Of a stretch of DNA of 64,000 bases, positions 11,701-23,699 are shown piece by piece (the first letter of the stretch is position 1; each line of letters begins with the position of its first letter). A model generated the notes under the pieces. It was not told the origin of the DNA and searched no databases. It was given only the letters and a program-made list of their open reading frames with translations. Origin of the DNA: Rhyzopertha dominica (taxonomy: Eukaryota; Arthropoda; Insecta; Coleoptera; Bostrichidae); the NCBI GenBank assembly GCA_025024175.1, contig QCXZ01000042.1, positions 5,225,501-5,289,500 on the forward strand, in the 5' to 3' direction. The position numbers and the translations under genes were made by a program.

Positions 11701-13794
11701 TTGCAAGAAAAACAAAATATAGAATTTAATTTAATAGAGTAACACAGCCATACACGTTTTGCCAGTTACCAAATACTTGTAATAGGTAATAGCTACAACT
11801 AAATTTTCTACCGGTTTGATTACAAGGAAACTTAAAAATTGAAATTTATTTGACATATCAACGATTCCAAATATTTCTTTAATCTAAGGAATCTAGATCT
11901 TCAATTTTGTAGGGTAAAGCATCGAAGCACTGAATAGGTATAAGTTACAACTATTTCAATTTAAAATGCTTCTTTTTACTAAACAACTATCCTAAATTCA
12001 AAATATTCATGTCAACGTTCTTCAAAGTATTGCACAATATAGTATTATTCCTCATATCTAGATTTGTCCGAAATCATTTTCATCAACCTTGTAACCAAAC
12101 TTGTGCAGCGCCACTGATTACTACGTTTAAACAAATTTAATCGTTCAGTTTATCACGTAGTCCATACCCACGCAAAAAAACCACCAGTTTTTTGAGGAAC
12201 TCGTCGCGCTTGGAAAAAGTGGAAAAACAGTGGTCATGTTCAAGGTCAATCCTTCAGTATGCTTAAAGCACCGTAGTGATCGGTTCGCGTTTCGAAAACT
12301 TTTCATTGCGGGATGGTTTTCAAAGAATTTGTATTTCGTGAAAAGACAAAACGGTCGTTTGGTTAGTTATTAGTGAACCAGGTGACCTGCCGTGAACTAG
12401 AGTGAGTTTTCTCCGCAAAAATGTCAAGAAGAGGCCCAGGTTGAAGAAAGAATGTGGATTTATAACAGTGAGTCGTTGATTTTACTATTTGGTTATAAAA
12501 TTACCGCTTTATGCTTATTCAGTAGCATTTGTGCATATTTGAAATATTTCTGTTACATTATTTTAAAATCCAGTCGCTTTTGAGAGAAAAAAATACTGTT
12601 GCGAATGGATTATGGATTATATTTTTTTAAAGTTCAGTAGTAAGGAGTATCATACATTTAGTGAGATGAGTTTGACCTTAACAATAGAGAAAATTGTGTT
12701 TTAAATATGCCCAACTTATCCCGTTAAGTTAAAGTAGACATATTTGATAAGCATTTTATTCTCTGTGTAAATGTTTCGAGAAAACTATTTAGGTTTTTTG
12801 TATTAACTCTTATTGGCAATTATTATTGGTAGTATATATTTGCATGATATGTAGGTATGTACCTTATTTTTCTCAATTGTAGTGGACTAAAGTTCAATCA
12901 TCTGAAGGTTTAAATTGTAAGTGTGTTTACTATTTTTTTTTGAGATCTGCAATAAATTTTCTCCTTAAGATAATGCCAAAGGAAATAATAATAAAGGTGG
13001 TGTAAGGTCTGTAGATCTAACAGGACAATTTAAAAAAATCTAGATAGATTTGCCCTGACCTTCCTATGATTTTAGACTTACAGTTAGACCGTTAATATTT
13101 TTACACGATACACAGACGTGCCAGATATTTTGAGAATTAGTTTTTCGTAGCCAGTAGACGCAGTTACATCTATTCCATTATTATGAAATCGACGGAAAAA
13201 CAATTTATTAAATGTATTTGTATCTGCTGTTATAATCATCTGATTGAAATATGGTGATCTATTACTGAGTAATCTTTGTATATTGCAGTTTTTCAAAACA
13301 GCTCTTTTCTTTCGAAAACAACCATCTTCGCGCAAATTTTTCGCTAGTTTTTCCTATTAGAGAAGCGGCGTTCAGAGACTGTTACATTTTTTCCTCACTC
13401 ACCTCATCATACCTATCTAATTTCCTTTCTGGTATAGTTTGCGCCATATTTATAATTTGAATAAGTGCAATTTACATGGAGATGGAATTTAATATAATAC
13501 TAAATTAATTTCACGGGACTTGTCGGAATCAAATGTCAGAGCTAAACAAAATTGGATAATTCGATATACCTGCGCGATATGGTCTGCACCACGCCAACTA
13601 TAAGAGTACGGCTCATACTTTAATATGAACGTAATAAATGGTAATCGATAATACGGTCATTCAAAAGCTAGTGCATGCCAAGTAACTAAATTAAAATGTT
13701 TATTGATATAATTTGAAACAAGGTTGCATTTACCTAATGATATATTCTTGGATTTACGGAATTATTATCGAACGGCCACATATATAGAACCTCT
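11701..13794. other. AT-rich stretch, no supported gene
   Basis: A somewhat GC-richer patch near 12170-12450 ends in a very short ATG frame at 12421 (seven codons). The minus-strand frame at 13084-13335 has no recognisable domain. I see no element I can name. Confidence 0.4.
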
Positions 13795-14420
13795 ATACAC
13801 ATTTATCCAAGTCCATAAGCCTCATCACCATCACCGCCGGTGTCCATACCTACAGCACGACCTAATAGAGCCATAAAATTCTCACTCACGTGAGAACACC
13901 TATCACTAAATATGCGGTATAATTCCCCTTGATTACGGTCTTTTCTGTGTGTTCAGCCATCAGAAAAAAAAGGAAGGCAATAACAGGCCACACCACCACC
14001 GCCGAATAATAAATAGATTAACTTATTTAAATAACGCGCACGGCCAAGCATCGGGTTTCATTAAACGTCGCGTTTGCATAATAAAAATAGGAATAGAATT
14101 GTAAATTATTCATTGTTTCCTCTTTGCTAAGTGCACGGTATTAAATTCACATTGTTCTGATTGGGCATTGTCTTTGTAATCGGCGCAATATCGCCGCATC
14201 GGTGCATAATGTGCATTTGTCGCCGAGAATTCAAAGCATGGAGGAGCACGACAAATAGTTCCGATGTCCGTGGACCGCGGCTAATAGTCCTGAGAGAATA
14301 GTCGGCTTTTAGAGCAGCCTAATTTACAGTTACTTTCAAACAAGGCGGGTGTTGCTCTAAATTTATAGGATTGTAACGTGCCAACGTGCATTGTACCGGG
14401 AACTGTAAAATGCTGTTAAG
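13795..14420. promoter_or_regulatory. GC-balanced non-coding island with CACGTG palindrome
   Basis: About 600 bp of GC-balanced DNA. It contains a perfect CTCACGTGAG palindrome near 13882-13891 (E-box core), TTGCATAATAAA near 14076 and GTGCATAATGTGC near 14201. No coding frame stands out. Candidate conserved regulatory DNA by composition; transcription-factor binding is inference. Confidence 0.35.
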
Positions 14421-14569
14421 ACTAAAGAACTCCAACGCGTTTACCTACGTGGTTTACCTGAGTTATTGAGTAATAAAATATTAAATAAAGAAGAAGAAAC
14501 TTAAAAATTTCCTATGTATTTTCTCAAACCTGGCAATCTGTACAAGTGGAAATAAGCACGTGCTTTCAA

Positions 14570-15080
14570 TAACTTTCTTTATTAACCGTACCTTTAAAAC
14601 ACAATGAGATCTCAGAGTCCTTTATTACACCAAGATCGTTAAACTACACACCAATTATTAATCTACTCCACTGATATATGCACCACGGCAGCCAAGAGTC
14701 TTCCTAGAAAATCCAAGTTGCACCAAGTAACCAAAGAGGCCGGATCATGCATATAGATAAGCACTATCACCAATCATATTGACTGTTCTAACTATTCTAA
14801 ACAGTCTTTAAGTCATCAGCGAACAACAAAAAACTCTTGATGCAAGGGAAGGAGCATTCACATCGTTAAAATACAATAAAAATAACATCGGGCCAAGATC
14901 CGACCCCTGCGAAACACCTCATGTTGTCTCAACCACTACGGAAGATTTTACTTCAGAGATTTTACAAATTGCATTCGATTCTCCAAATAGAGTTTATTCA
15001 ATCCGAAAACCCAAAAGTTTTGTGAAGTACAGATGAAATGTGACCTCCAGATTTACATATTGAAGTAGGATACGCGAACT
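14570..15080 (-). mobile_element. Jockey-type non-LTR RT relic
   Basis: The minus strand gives RT fragments in order: KLLGFRIE and ESNAICKISEV from about 15060 down to 14960, then GVSQGSDLGPMLFLLYFNDV at about 14870-14930 (the S/VPQGS box), then FLLFADDLKTV at about 14802-14835 with both catalytic aspartates kept, and FNDLGVIKDSEISL near 14600-14645 (the DLGV.FD..L motif downstream of the RT). Stops and frameshifts separate the blocks. No endonuclease domain and no tail are seen. It is a 5'- and 3'-truncated copy. Confidence 0.75.
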
Positions 15081-16289
15081 TCAAAAAATTTGTACAAATA
15101 ACTAACGCAAACAAGCTGTTGATGATAGATAACGGTAATACCAAATATGGTGCACAGCCACGTGGAGACTATTCAAAGTTTGAAGCATGGACAAAACCAT
15201 CTGCGTTGAAATTTTGAATGTGTTTAGGTTCATATAGACTCTCTGATACTATGATCACTTGCACAGCAATAAACTATCTGAAAATGTGTAGTAAGCATAT
15301 AAGCAATAATTACAATAAATACAGCTTCCATCTGTTCCATTAAATACATTCTTCTTGGTAAGCCACAATCAGTTTTGTTCTGAACTTAGAAATATGCGGA
15401 TATCTTTCGTGCTATTAACCCAAATAATATCATATTCAGCCCTATGAACATGAGCTCTATAACAGTTTTCCACTACAACCTTACTGAATCTCAACGAACA
15501 ATAAAGCAGTCTTCCGCTCTACCGGAGTCGTTGCAGCGTTTATGCGATCTAGAGACACCATCAAACGAACACAGGAAAACTAGTAATTCGCTTCGCAATG
15601 ACAAATTGATCAATCTTCGAATAGGAATCGACACAGTCACCTGTGCAATCAAAATCCTACAAATAGTTCCAATTAATACCAGCAAAATAATAATGTAGAA
15701 TCTCATAAGGTGCATTTATAAAATTATAATAAATATATAATGATAATGAATTATCATTTGCAATCAGAACCTGCATATCATACAAATAATGATAATCATC
15801 AATGGAAAAATACCGCTATTGACTTATACTGTTCCCAAGCCCAGTCTACGCCAATCCACTAGTTTTTACCATCCCACTAAAAAAAATTGCAGTACTTATT
15901 TTACCTGGACTATTAGTAGAATACGGTTATTATTAGTAACAATATCGTAAACACTTTTAAATATTTAAGTAGTTAAAAATACTATTGTATGTAGTGCTTT
16001 ATAAGCGATTTAAAGCAGTGTCTGTTTCATTAATTTTGTCGATGAGTGTACATCAAACGGGACTTCTTCCATTTTCGAACCTTTAAAAAGGATATCAGAG
16101 TGATTATCCGGAGCCTTAATTGGAATATCATTTTACAATCAGAAACGTTAAAACAAAATAATGTTTGCCCTAATTTAAACTTGTTTGTATCCAGTTTTTC
16201 TCGCCCTACTTCAGATCTCCCCCTCCTCCAGCAAAATGGCACTGTAACGGAATTGATTCGAATTTGATCCAGCATAAACGCATCCTTAG
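15081..16289. other. AT-rich stretch, no supported gene
   Basis: Minus-strand frames near 15240-15715 contain hydrophobic segments but no domain I can establish (see rejected items). Otherwise AT-rich and featureless. Confidence 0.35.
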
Positions 16290-16620
16290 TACTCGAGCTC
16301 ACTTCCACTTTGTTTTCCGTTCCCCTCGTATCCCCCTGCCTCATAAGCAAAGGAGTAGCCCGGGGCTGCTAATTTGCGCCGATCAGCTTTACAAATTGCC
16401 GGCGATTTTTGTTCATTCCAACCTGTTCCCGTCCGGGATTACAAAAATGAAAGCCACCGTTTACTTGCGAACCACGAACGCCGCCGTAACAATGAATAAT
16501 TAACACGGCATTTGTCAAAATCGGCTTAAATGCACGTGCAGCCTGTTTAGAGATTTATTGTTGGCATTCTGTGCCGCTTCGGTAATTATGTTACGGCTTT
16601 GGGGTAATCTGGAAAAGAAA
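16290..16620. promoter_or_regulatory. GC-balanced non-coding island
   Basis: Block of GC-balanced sequence with frames open on both strands (for example 16264-16503 on + and 16030-16350 on -), as expected when stop codons become rare rather than from coding. Same character as the other islands. Confidence 0.35.
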
Positions 16621-16929
16621 TAAGCCTAGGGAAATGGAAAAGGAATTTTATACAACGTAGCCAATTTTTAGACTTCCAATTACAGGAAATTGTATTATAT
16701 TTTTAAAATCTTACGCGCGAAATTGAATTTAATTTAAAAAAAAACTGTAGACATATAATTGTTCAAATATCGCAATACTGTATGTTAGTCCTGATTTGCT
16801 TTTAACTCTTTGCGTTCAGCCTTCATCCTCAAACCACACTAACCACTACGGTGTTCTCTGCCAAATTCACTAAATTGACGAAGATTTGCACGTGTCATCA
16901 CTTTACACATACTAATAAATCGAAGAAAA

Positions 16930-17420
16930 AATGGCCCAAGGGCAGTTCTTTTACTCCAGGAGAAAAACAAATGTTTTAAATACACCTTTAATTAAATCTG
17001 AAGATGTTATTTTGCCACCATTGCATATAAAACTAGGTTTTAGAAAAAACTTTGTAAAATCACTCGACAGAAATAGCCTCGGAAATGCGAAGCATTTGTG
17101 TATATAGAAGAAAAGTTTGCTAAGATGAGTGAAGCAAATGAAAGGAAGGAATATTTGTGGGCTCCCAAATAAGAGAGTTAATAAAATACGATAACTTCAA
17201 TCAGCAACTCAGCGATAACGAGAAACATACATGGACGTCTTTGAAAAATACGGTCAAAGGTTTTTTTGGAGAACCGCATTGCTAAAGACTACAAGAATTT
17301 AGTTAAAACACTTTTAGTCTCATAAAAGCTCAGGCATGCAATATGTCATTAGAAATACACTTCCTTCATTCTCATTTAGATTTCTTCCCAGAAAACCTGG
17401 GAGTCAGTAATGCTTTTTAA
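16930..17420 (+). mobile_element. Relic of a transposon-associated arthropod/cnidarian protein family (PPLHIKLG type)
   Basis: Frames on the + strand contain, in order, TPLIKSEDVILPPLHIKLGF then KNFVKSLDRN (16984-17072), VYIEEKFAKMSEAN (17098-17145), IRELIKYDNF-like and QQLSDNEKHTWTSLKNTVKG (17168-17262), and NMSLEIHFLHSHLDFF with PENLGVS (17341-17410). I recognise this as a multi-copy family of unknown function in insect and other animal genomes, with motifs PPLHIKLG and IHFLHSHLDFFPENLG. It is generally found in mobile or repeated contexts. Frameshifts and stops break every block and both ends are missing. No domain name or activity can be given from the sequence. Confidence 0.6.
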
Positions 17421-19739
17421 CGTGATGTGTTTGTTTTTAGAATTATTAATTTTTTGTATGAGATAGATAATTTTGTAGAACAGTGTTATTAGTATACCTA
17501 TCTGTTAAGGTGTTTGTAGTAACCGTTTTACCAGCATTATAAATTATAATATAATAATCAAATTTCTGCATCTTCTGCAAGGAACAGAAATAAAGAATGC
17601 GTTTGAAAACAATTCATCCGTTACATCATTATCAAGAGCGTTAACACTGTGTACATGTTTGGTTGGGTTATTTTGTCTACAATGATCGGATTTGGATGAT
17701 TTTATTGGTCGTCTCCTGCATTTATAAATAGCCAAGGTGGCCGCTCAGTATTTTATTTCAAGGGTAGTACTTGGAAATCAATTTTAGTGATAGAAATCTA
17801 CAGCACGAAACGTGGAATTCTCGCAACAATTTGTATTTTCAAAACGACGCTAAACGCCAAAGGCTCTCCTTAATGTAGATGGTCAGCTGTTTCAGAAACA
17901 TTTGTATGATAAATTGCTCACTACATGTCGAGCGTTTTAATAATTGAAAAATTTTCTTGCATATAAATCTAGTTAAACAATAATTCTGTAATGCTTAATT
18001 CGTATAGATTAGAAACCATATCTTCGCTGTCTTCATCTTCCTCCTTGAAGGTCAAAATGAAACTATCTGTTCTTGAAGTCTCTTTAATTTAAATTATCAG
18101 TATCAGATTGCTTCAAGCTATATATAATTTACTTGCTTTAAAATTAATATGCACTGTTCGCACTAAACTGTTATTGAAAAAAATAAGAAAACATTTACAA
18201 AAATGATTATTAAATTATAGATTAAAAATGTTTTGATATGTACCGTTAAAAATAAAATAAAAATTGATTACAAATATATTATTCGACGAAGGAAATACTA
18301 CCTTTGGATGAATTCCACTGTCATCTTCTTGTAAATAAATTACAACTTGGTCAATAACTTTATCAATTAACTTTATCAATTCTTGCTCCACGAAATATTA
18401 TTCAAATTTCTATGCATGGGAGATGGCGACGCCTTGATGTCCACTGATCTTCGAGAAATTTTTTAGACAATTCTTTGTGCAATTTTCAACTGCATAGATA
18501 TCGTCAATTGCTTCATCGGAAAATAAGACTTAAATACAGTGAACTTCATTACTAAATTAGTGCACACATCAGGTAATACATCATCTGTATCATAAGTTTA
18601 AACTTTTATCGCAAATCGGAATAAACCTCAGCATCTTAAATCGTACCACTTCCTCCAGTTGTGCAGGTGCACTCCATTGTTTCTATCCGACCGATCCCTA
18701 TAACCTGTCACGGTTGCCAACGAAATACGGTTACGGCGACTTCTTTAGACAATGAGATGTCGGTCAGGCTGACAGGCGTACCTACAAGATCGAATGGGGG
18801 AGCCATATTTATTGAATGTGACTGGACGGATGATGGATTGATCTGTTGGTGCCGTAGTTCATCCTAGGATCGCAATTAAATCTTCAGAGGANGCGTGGTT
18901 TCATTAGGAACAATTGCTGGTGGTTGACAGTCTGCGTGGATGTTTTATAAGGACTTATTTGCTACTGACAGCGGTGTTAACGGGTGTTGAAGTGTGTGGT
19001 AATTTTTTGATAGCGCTAGCTTGCTTAGTGGGTCAGTAAATTGAAATGAGTAATCAACGTACACGTGTGACCTAGTCGCGTGGTATGCTTTCTGCACTAC
19101 AATATAATTTTTTTGGTAGGAACTACTCTGACATGTATTTGCATTGTAATATTGCTATAGTTGTAGCAAAAGATCATTATAAGAGCTATTTGTGAAGTTG
19201 ACAATGGTTTAGGTCAAGGAGTTATTTGTGTTATAAAGTAAGTAACATACGCCGCACGTGCTCGTCGAATTAAGAAAAATTTGTTAAGGTCTTGTTGCAC
19301 TCTTTCCGGTTTTAAGAAGGGGTATTTTTCATAACCTAATTAGTTCTAGTCGAATCTTCGAGCGAATCAGTGCATATTTTACTAGATGTGGCGATCATGG
19401 CAAAATGAGTTTGTTGATCAAGTGAATCCCAATGAAAATCCGGAATGTAATCGAAATGAAAAGAAAAGAAAACGCAACTTTCCTTCCTACGATGAACAAA
19501 CTCTCATTTTGTCGACTTATGAGAAGATGAGAATGAGAGTGAAGAAACATGTGGCGATTGGTGAAATTTGGACCGTCGCAAAGAAAAATTCGATTGGATA
19601 AGGGAGCGTTGAAGAAATTGCTGCCAATTCAAAAATACAGAATTCGAAGGGCAATATATGAATTTTATGGCAAAAAAGCGATGTTCTGAGACATGCATAT
19701 AGAGATCAGTTGTATATATTGAATTTTAATTTTATCAAG
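17421..19739. other. AT-rich stretch with a GC-balanced patch at 18640-18900
   Basis: The patch has a 68-codon + frame (18661-18867) that I do not recognise. A second + frame, 19386-19601, is lysine- and arginine-rich and is also unrecognised; it might be the start of a decayed element because it lies next to Penelope-like fragments. Ambiguous base at 18892. Confidence 0.35.
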
Positions 19740-20080
19740 ATTTAGTATTTAAGCACTAGGGAATAGCGATGTTAACATAAAAGGAGACCAGTAAATCACC
19801 CTTCTCAAGTTTCGTATTCTTAATTTTTTGTATAAAATCTATCAAATTCTTAACCGACGAATCTATCGAAGGAGTAAGTAAGCTACTAAGCTCGTTGGTC
19901 AATCATTTTGAAAGCAGGTAAGTGGGTATGTTAATAGCTGAAACAATAGATCTCACTGATTTACCTGTTTTATGGATCTTTATGGATTTTATTAATCCTC
20001 GATTCTTGAGGCCAAAATATGACGATTTTGCTATTGGAAGGTTTCTGAAAAATGCTTCGTTTAAAAAAATATAGAGTCTC
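19740..20080 (-). mobile_element. Penelope-like element fragment (subfamily B), left arm of an inverted pair
   Basis: The minus strand reads KIHKTGKSVRSIVSAINIPT then YLLSKWLTNEL, SIDSSVKNLIDFIQKIKNTK and LEKGDLLVSF. This matches the segment after the YGLPKIHK box and up to the first catalytic aspartate block of a Penelope RT (LVSFDV), which here reads LVSFYV. The DNA is an imperfect inverted repeat of 20700-20990, which carries the same segment on the + strand. Only this portion of the element is present. Confidence 0.75.
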
Positions 20081-20699
20081 AAAGTATGGCATGGTAAAGT
20101 ATGGTATTGAGTTGAAGTTTGGTACGAGTTTGTAGTATTTATAAACATCTAAGTGTACCCCTAAATTTATTGTTAACATTACTATAAAAACCAATTAATT
20201 TGTAACTTTTTATCCCCCCCCCAACATTTTTTGACGTACACCCATAAGACCAGAGGATTTTTTTCTAGTACAAAACATCATTGCCCGTTTTTTTGTTTTT
20301 TTTGTAATTTTCAGACAAAATGCTTAGATTCAGAGATAAACGCCGTTTTGTGAAACTTTCCACTTTGTCTATTAGTAATACTGATTTTCATATCCTTGTA
20401 ACTGATTAATATTATTGATATGATATTTTCTTCTATAGCATGTAAAGCCAAATTATTGCCATATTTAATGCTCAAACCAATAGTTAAAAAGGTTTCTAAG
20501 TAGGCTAGGAAAAAGCTATTAATTGGAAGTTTTGTTGTTAAAATAACTAAATGTCAAGTTAAAAAGTGTTTAAATTGAAGTTGTTATTTATTAACAAAAT
20601 GACAAATAGGGAAGATGTTGCTAATTATTTGTGGTAAGAAAATTTTTAGTATTTTAATTATTTATCTTTTTAATTTAACTTTTACACCGCGTATTATTC
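20081..20699. other. Spacer between two inverted Penelope-like fragments
   Basis: AT-rich, with a C-run at about 20212-20222. No domain could be assigned. It may hold element termini, since Penelope-like elements often begin with complex terminal repeats. Confidence 0.35.
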
Positions 20700-22200
20700 A
20701 AATTAAGCGTTTTTCAGAAATTCACCAATAACCAAATCGTCATATTTTAGCCTCAAGAATCTAGGATTAACGGGATGACCCATTAATGTGCAACACCCTG
20801 TATTTCAAAATGGGTGAGACCTATTGTTTCAGGTATTAACTCACCCAGTTACTTGCTTTCAAAATGGTTGACCAATGAGTTGAATAGCTCACCTACTCTT
20901 CCAGTAGATTTTTGGGTTAAGAATTCCGTAGAATTTATGGACAAAATTAAAAACATTAAACTCGAGGAGGGTGAGCTAGTGGTCTCACTTGATGTAACAT
21001 CGCTATTTCGTAGTGTACCTAAAGATGTAGCCCTGAAATACCTTGAGGACCTACCGATTATTAACGACACTGATAAAATCAAAATTCAAGGATAAATACA
21101 GTTGACCTCTATATGCATGTCCCAGAGCTTTTTCTAAATTAACGAATTTTTCGAAGAACACGAAGGAACAGCCATGAGAAACAGTCTCCTTTCCCCTTTC
21201 TGGCAAACTTATTTATGGGTTGATTCGAAACAGATTTCAAGAATAAAAACCAGTGTTTCCTTGGCATATGGTTGCGTTACGTCGGTGATGTTTTTGCTGG
21301 CTTTGACACCTATTATGTAACATTGATAATTTTTAGAAAACTCAAATTCCCGTTTCACAAGCATTAATTTCACTATGGAAAAAAAGAAGAACAAGGAAGT
21401 TTTCCGTTTTTAAATGTATTGTTGTCGCGAAAGGGCAACAACAACAAAAGTTTAATGTGTACAGAAAAAATACAAAAACTAATAGGTTTATAATCAGTGA
21501 GTCGCAACATTCTTATTAACATAAATATTCTGCTTTGAATTTTCTAATTAAGAGATGTTAAAAGAATGTTGCATTTCATGATACTCTAGTAAAACAGTGG
21601 AAAATTTACTTAGAAAGATACAGCACAAGAAACAGATTGTAGATGCAACCACTCTGTCTTTACCAACTTGGACTTACTTACTTACTTACTTAGAACGCAT
21701 ACTAAAATATTTCGTTTACAACTGGTTTTAACTGAAAATAATACTATCAAAAACCTTTTATGAAATCGGAAGGATAGAGTAGTTGAAAAAGACAAGACAG
21801 ACATATATCAAATACAACGTATTACATAGTTGTAATCCTAAATAATTAGTATTTAGCTCTTTTCAGCTTTGGGAGGTTTGATAGGTGAAGTGTCGCCCAA
21901 CACATTAAAGACACATCTCACGCCATTACTTGTAAAAACTTAAACTAGTTAAACAAATTTCTAACAACACGGAACTGTTCGCGTTTGAAAGCATCTTTAT
22001 CCAAAGGAACAAAGATACTTTAGTGGATTCAGACTTAGATCCGAATTAGATAAGGGATTCACTCAACCCTAAAATTTAAATAGTATAACTAATAATGCTT
22101 TGTTGACCTAATACCACTTCCACTGAGGAGAATATTCTCCGGTTAAACGCAAGACATTCAAGAAGTGCTTCATTCTACTGAAGATTGTAGCTTTTAGCTG
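20700..22200 (+). mobile_element. Penelope-like element, RT plus endonuclease region (subfamily B)
   Basis: The element reads through most of its domains. At 20817-21095 come RPIVSGINSPSYLLSKWLTN, KIKNIKLEEGELVVSLDVTS and LFRSVP (first catalytic block, D kept). At 21165-21225 NSLLSPF-like and PFLANLFMG are visible. At 21270-21300 LRYVGDVFAGF shows YVDD changed to YVGD. At 21410-21560 LLSRKG, FNVYRKNTKTNRFIISESQH and KYSALNFL match the block after the RT. At 21795-21920 IYQIQR and QHIKDTSHAI fit a decayed GIY-YIG domain. At 21970-22080 NTELFAFESIFIQRNKDTL then DPN..DSLNP is the C-terminal segment. A (CTTA)5 microsatellite lies at about 21671-21692. A foreign or altered segment at 20775-20810 replaces sequence just before RPIVS and contains an ACACCCTGTAT word. 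Many frameshifts; not functional. Confidence 0.8.
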
Positions 22201-22329
22201 CCGAAATAGACGTATTTTGGCTCTCTAAATCACTGTGGTTAGGGTCTTTTCATTCTAGTTTCGATTACAATAGAAAACCAAGCTCAGTTCTTATATTATT
22301 CGAAAGAAGAAGGAACCCTTTTTTATTTT

Positions 22330-22690
22330 TCAATGCCATATTATGCTGTAGTTAATTTGCTGACTATACGAAGCGCTTATGCAATCCCCGAATTTATTAC
22401 ATCTGAAATTCTCGCGTCGCACAAACGCACTAAACTCCCAGTAGGCAACTTTATTAAAAAACGGGCGCATATTGCCGTGTTGGAAACGCTTTACACCCCC
22501 AAGCCGCCCCGAGGGGAACACGCAATCGTTTCTTTTCACTTATCTACATCGCGTTTTAAAACCGCGGTGAGAGGGCCTTTTATTAAACTCAAGCTGGAAG
22601 GGCACAAAAACACACAGAACAGGACACTTATCTCTTTCTGGGAGAGTAGGTACGAAAGTCATTATGAGAGGTCCTAATTGTTACTTTTCA
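22330..22690. promoter_or_regulatory. GC-balanced non-coding island
   Basis: A block with a 114-codon + frame (22333-22677) and an overlapping minus frame. The predicted protein has no recognisable domain and the frame sits in the same kind of GC-balanced DNA as the other islands, so I treat it as conserved-looking non-coding DNA, with a small chance that it is an exon. Confidence 0.35.
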
Positions 22691-23699
22691 GCGTCGACCA
22701 TTCATCTTGTATGAAGTTAACAACCCAGGGGTTCCCAGGCCCATCTCCAAACTACCTGCTTTTGCACCCTTAGTTTATCATGTTATCATCTTGCCGGGAG
22801 CTTGTTTTAGGTCTTCTTAAATATTAAGATGGGGGAGGTTTTCGAGATGTAGGGTGGAGTGATTGATTGCAGGTGCCTATCTCAACCTCAATAAAATTTA
22901 TCGTACGGCTGTATTTGGAATTATTCAATTTTTTGGTGGGGGTGCGTCGTACGTGTTGTGCCAGGATACATTACAAAAGCAATGTCTAATAAATCTGCAA
23001 CCAATTCATTGACAATAATTGTTAAAAAGTAATTTTTTGTTTATTTTGCATTTTTAACACGTTCTTAAATGGTGACTCTTGGTTCCTCTATTTCGTCAAA
23101 AAGAATATGTCAAAACGAAAAGAATGAGCAGCGGCAGAACCCTGTATCATAATTTTTTCTAGCAGAATTAGTTACTGAGAGAAGCGTTTTGGACCGAAAA
23201 ATATTAATATCTCTGTAACGTCTTGATTTTTAATATGAAAAAATTGTGGTTATTTCGGCTACAGAAGGGTATACTTTCATCAAGCTTTATTTGTATTGGA
23301 TCATTTTTGTAGAAATGAAAAATATAAAACGAGTCGATATTTCACATTTTTCTTGGAAATTTTAATACAACGTTAAACAGTAACTAGACAGTAGTTGTTG
23401 ATTTTTTTTCTCTACATCTGTAACTTTTGTATTGGATGCTTTTACTTTTGACATCAACTTTCGTCGAAAATCACGATTTATGTCGCTTTTTCAACCCTCA
23501 AATTAACCCTCCACACCACTGTTCACGCTTTTATCATATGCCCCTTTACTATTTCCACCTATAGATGTTTGGATAACGTTTAATCCTTTTTCGTTAAAAT
23601 ACATTATTTCGATATGACTATTAGATAATAAGATTAATAAAATATATTAATGCTGTCGATCAATTAAAATCTCTAAGCAAGAAAAAAGCAAATCATTAT
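22691..23699. other. AT-rich stretch, possibly old repeat
   Basis: An ACCCTGTAT word near 23140 and long low-complexity T/A sequence to 23500 resemble the body of a MITE-like repeat, but no matched ends were found. No gene is seen. Confidence 0.3.

Noticed and set aside
12421..12444. ATG frame after a GC-richer patch, resembling a 5' UTR and start
   Set aside because: Only seven codons before a stop; no donor site follows within the frame.
13084..13335. 83-codon minus frame
   Set aside because: No domain, no splice or promoter support, and length within chance for this window.
15100..15715. Minus-strand hydrophobic frames (IIILLVLIGTICRILIA, YDIIWVNSTKDIRIFL) that recall insect odorant receptors
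   Set aside because: The order of segments does not follow the receptor family, frames shift between them, and no C-terminal receptor motif is present.
18661..18867. 68-codon + frame in a GC-balanced patch
   Set aside because: No recognisable domain or splice sites; likely a by-product of base composition.
22333..22677. 114-codon + frame as a gene
   Set aside because: Overlapped by an open minus frame in the same GC-balanced DNA, no domain, no splice support. Kept as part of an island.
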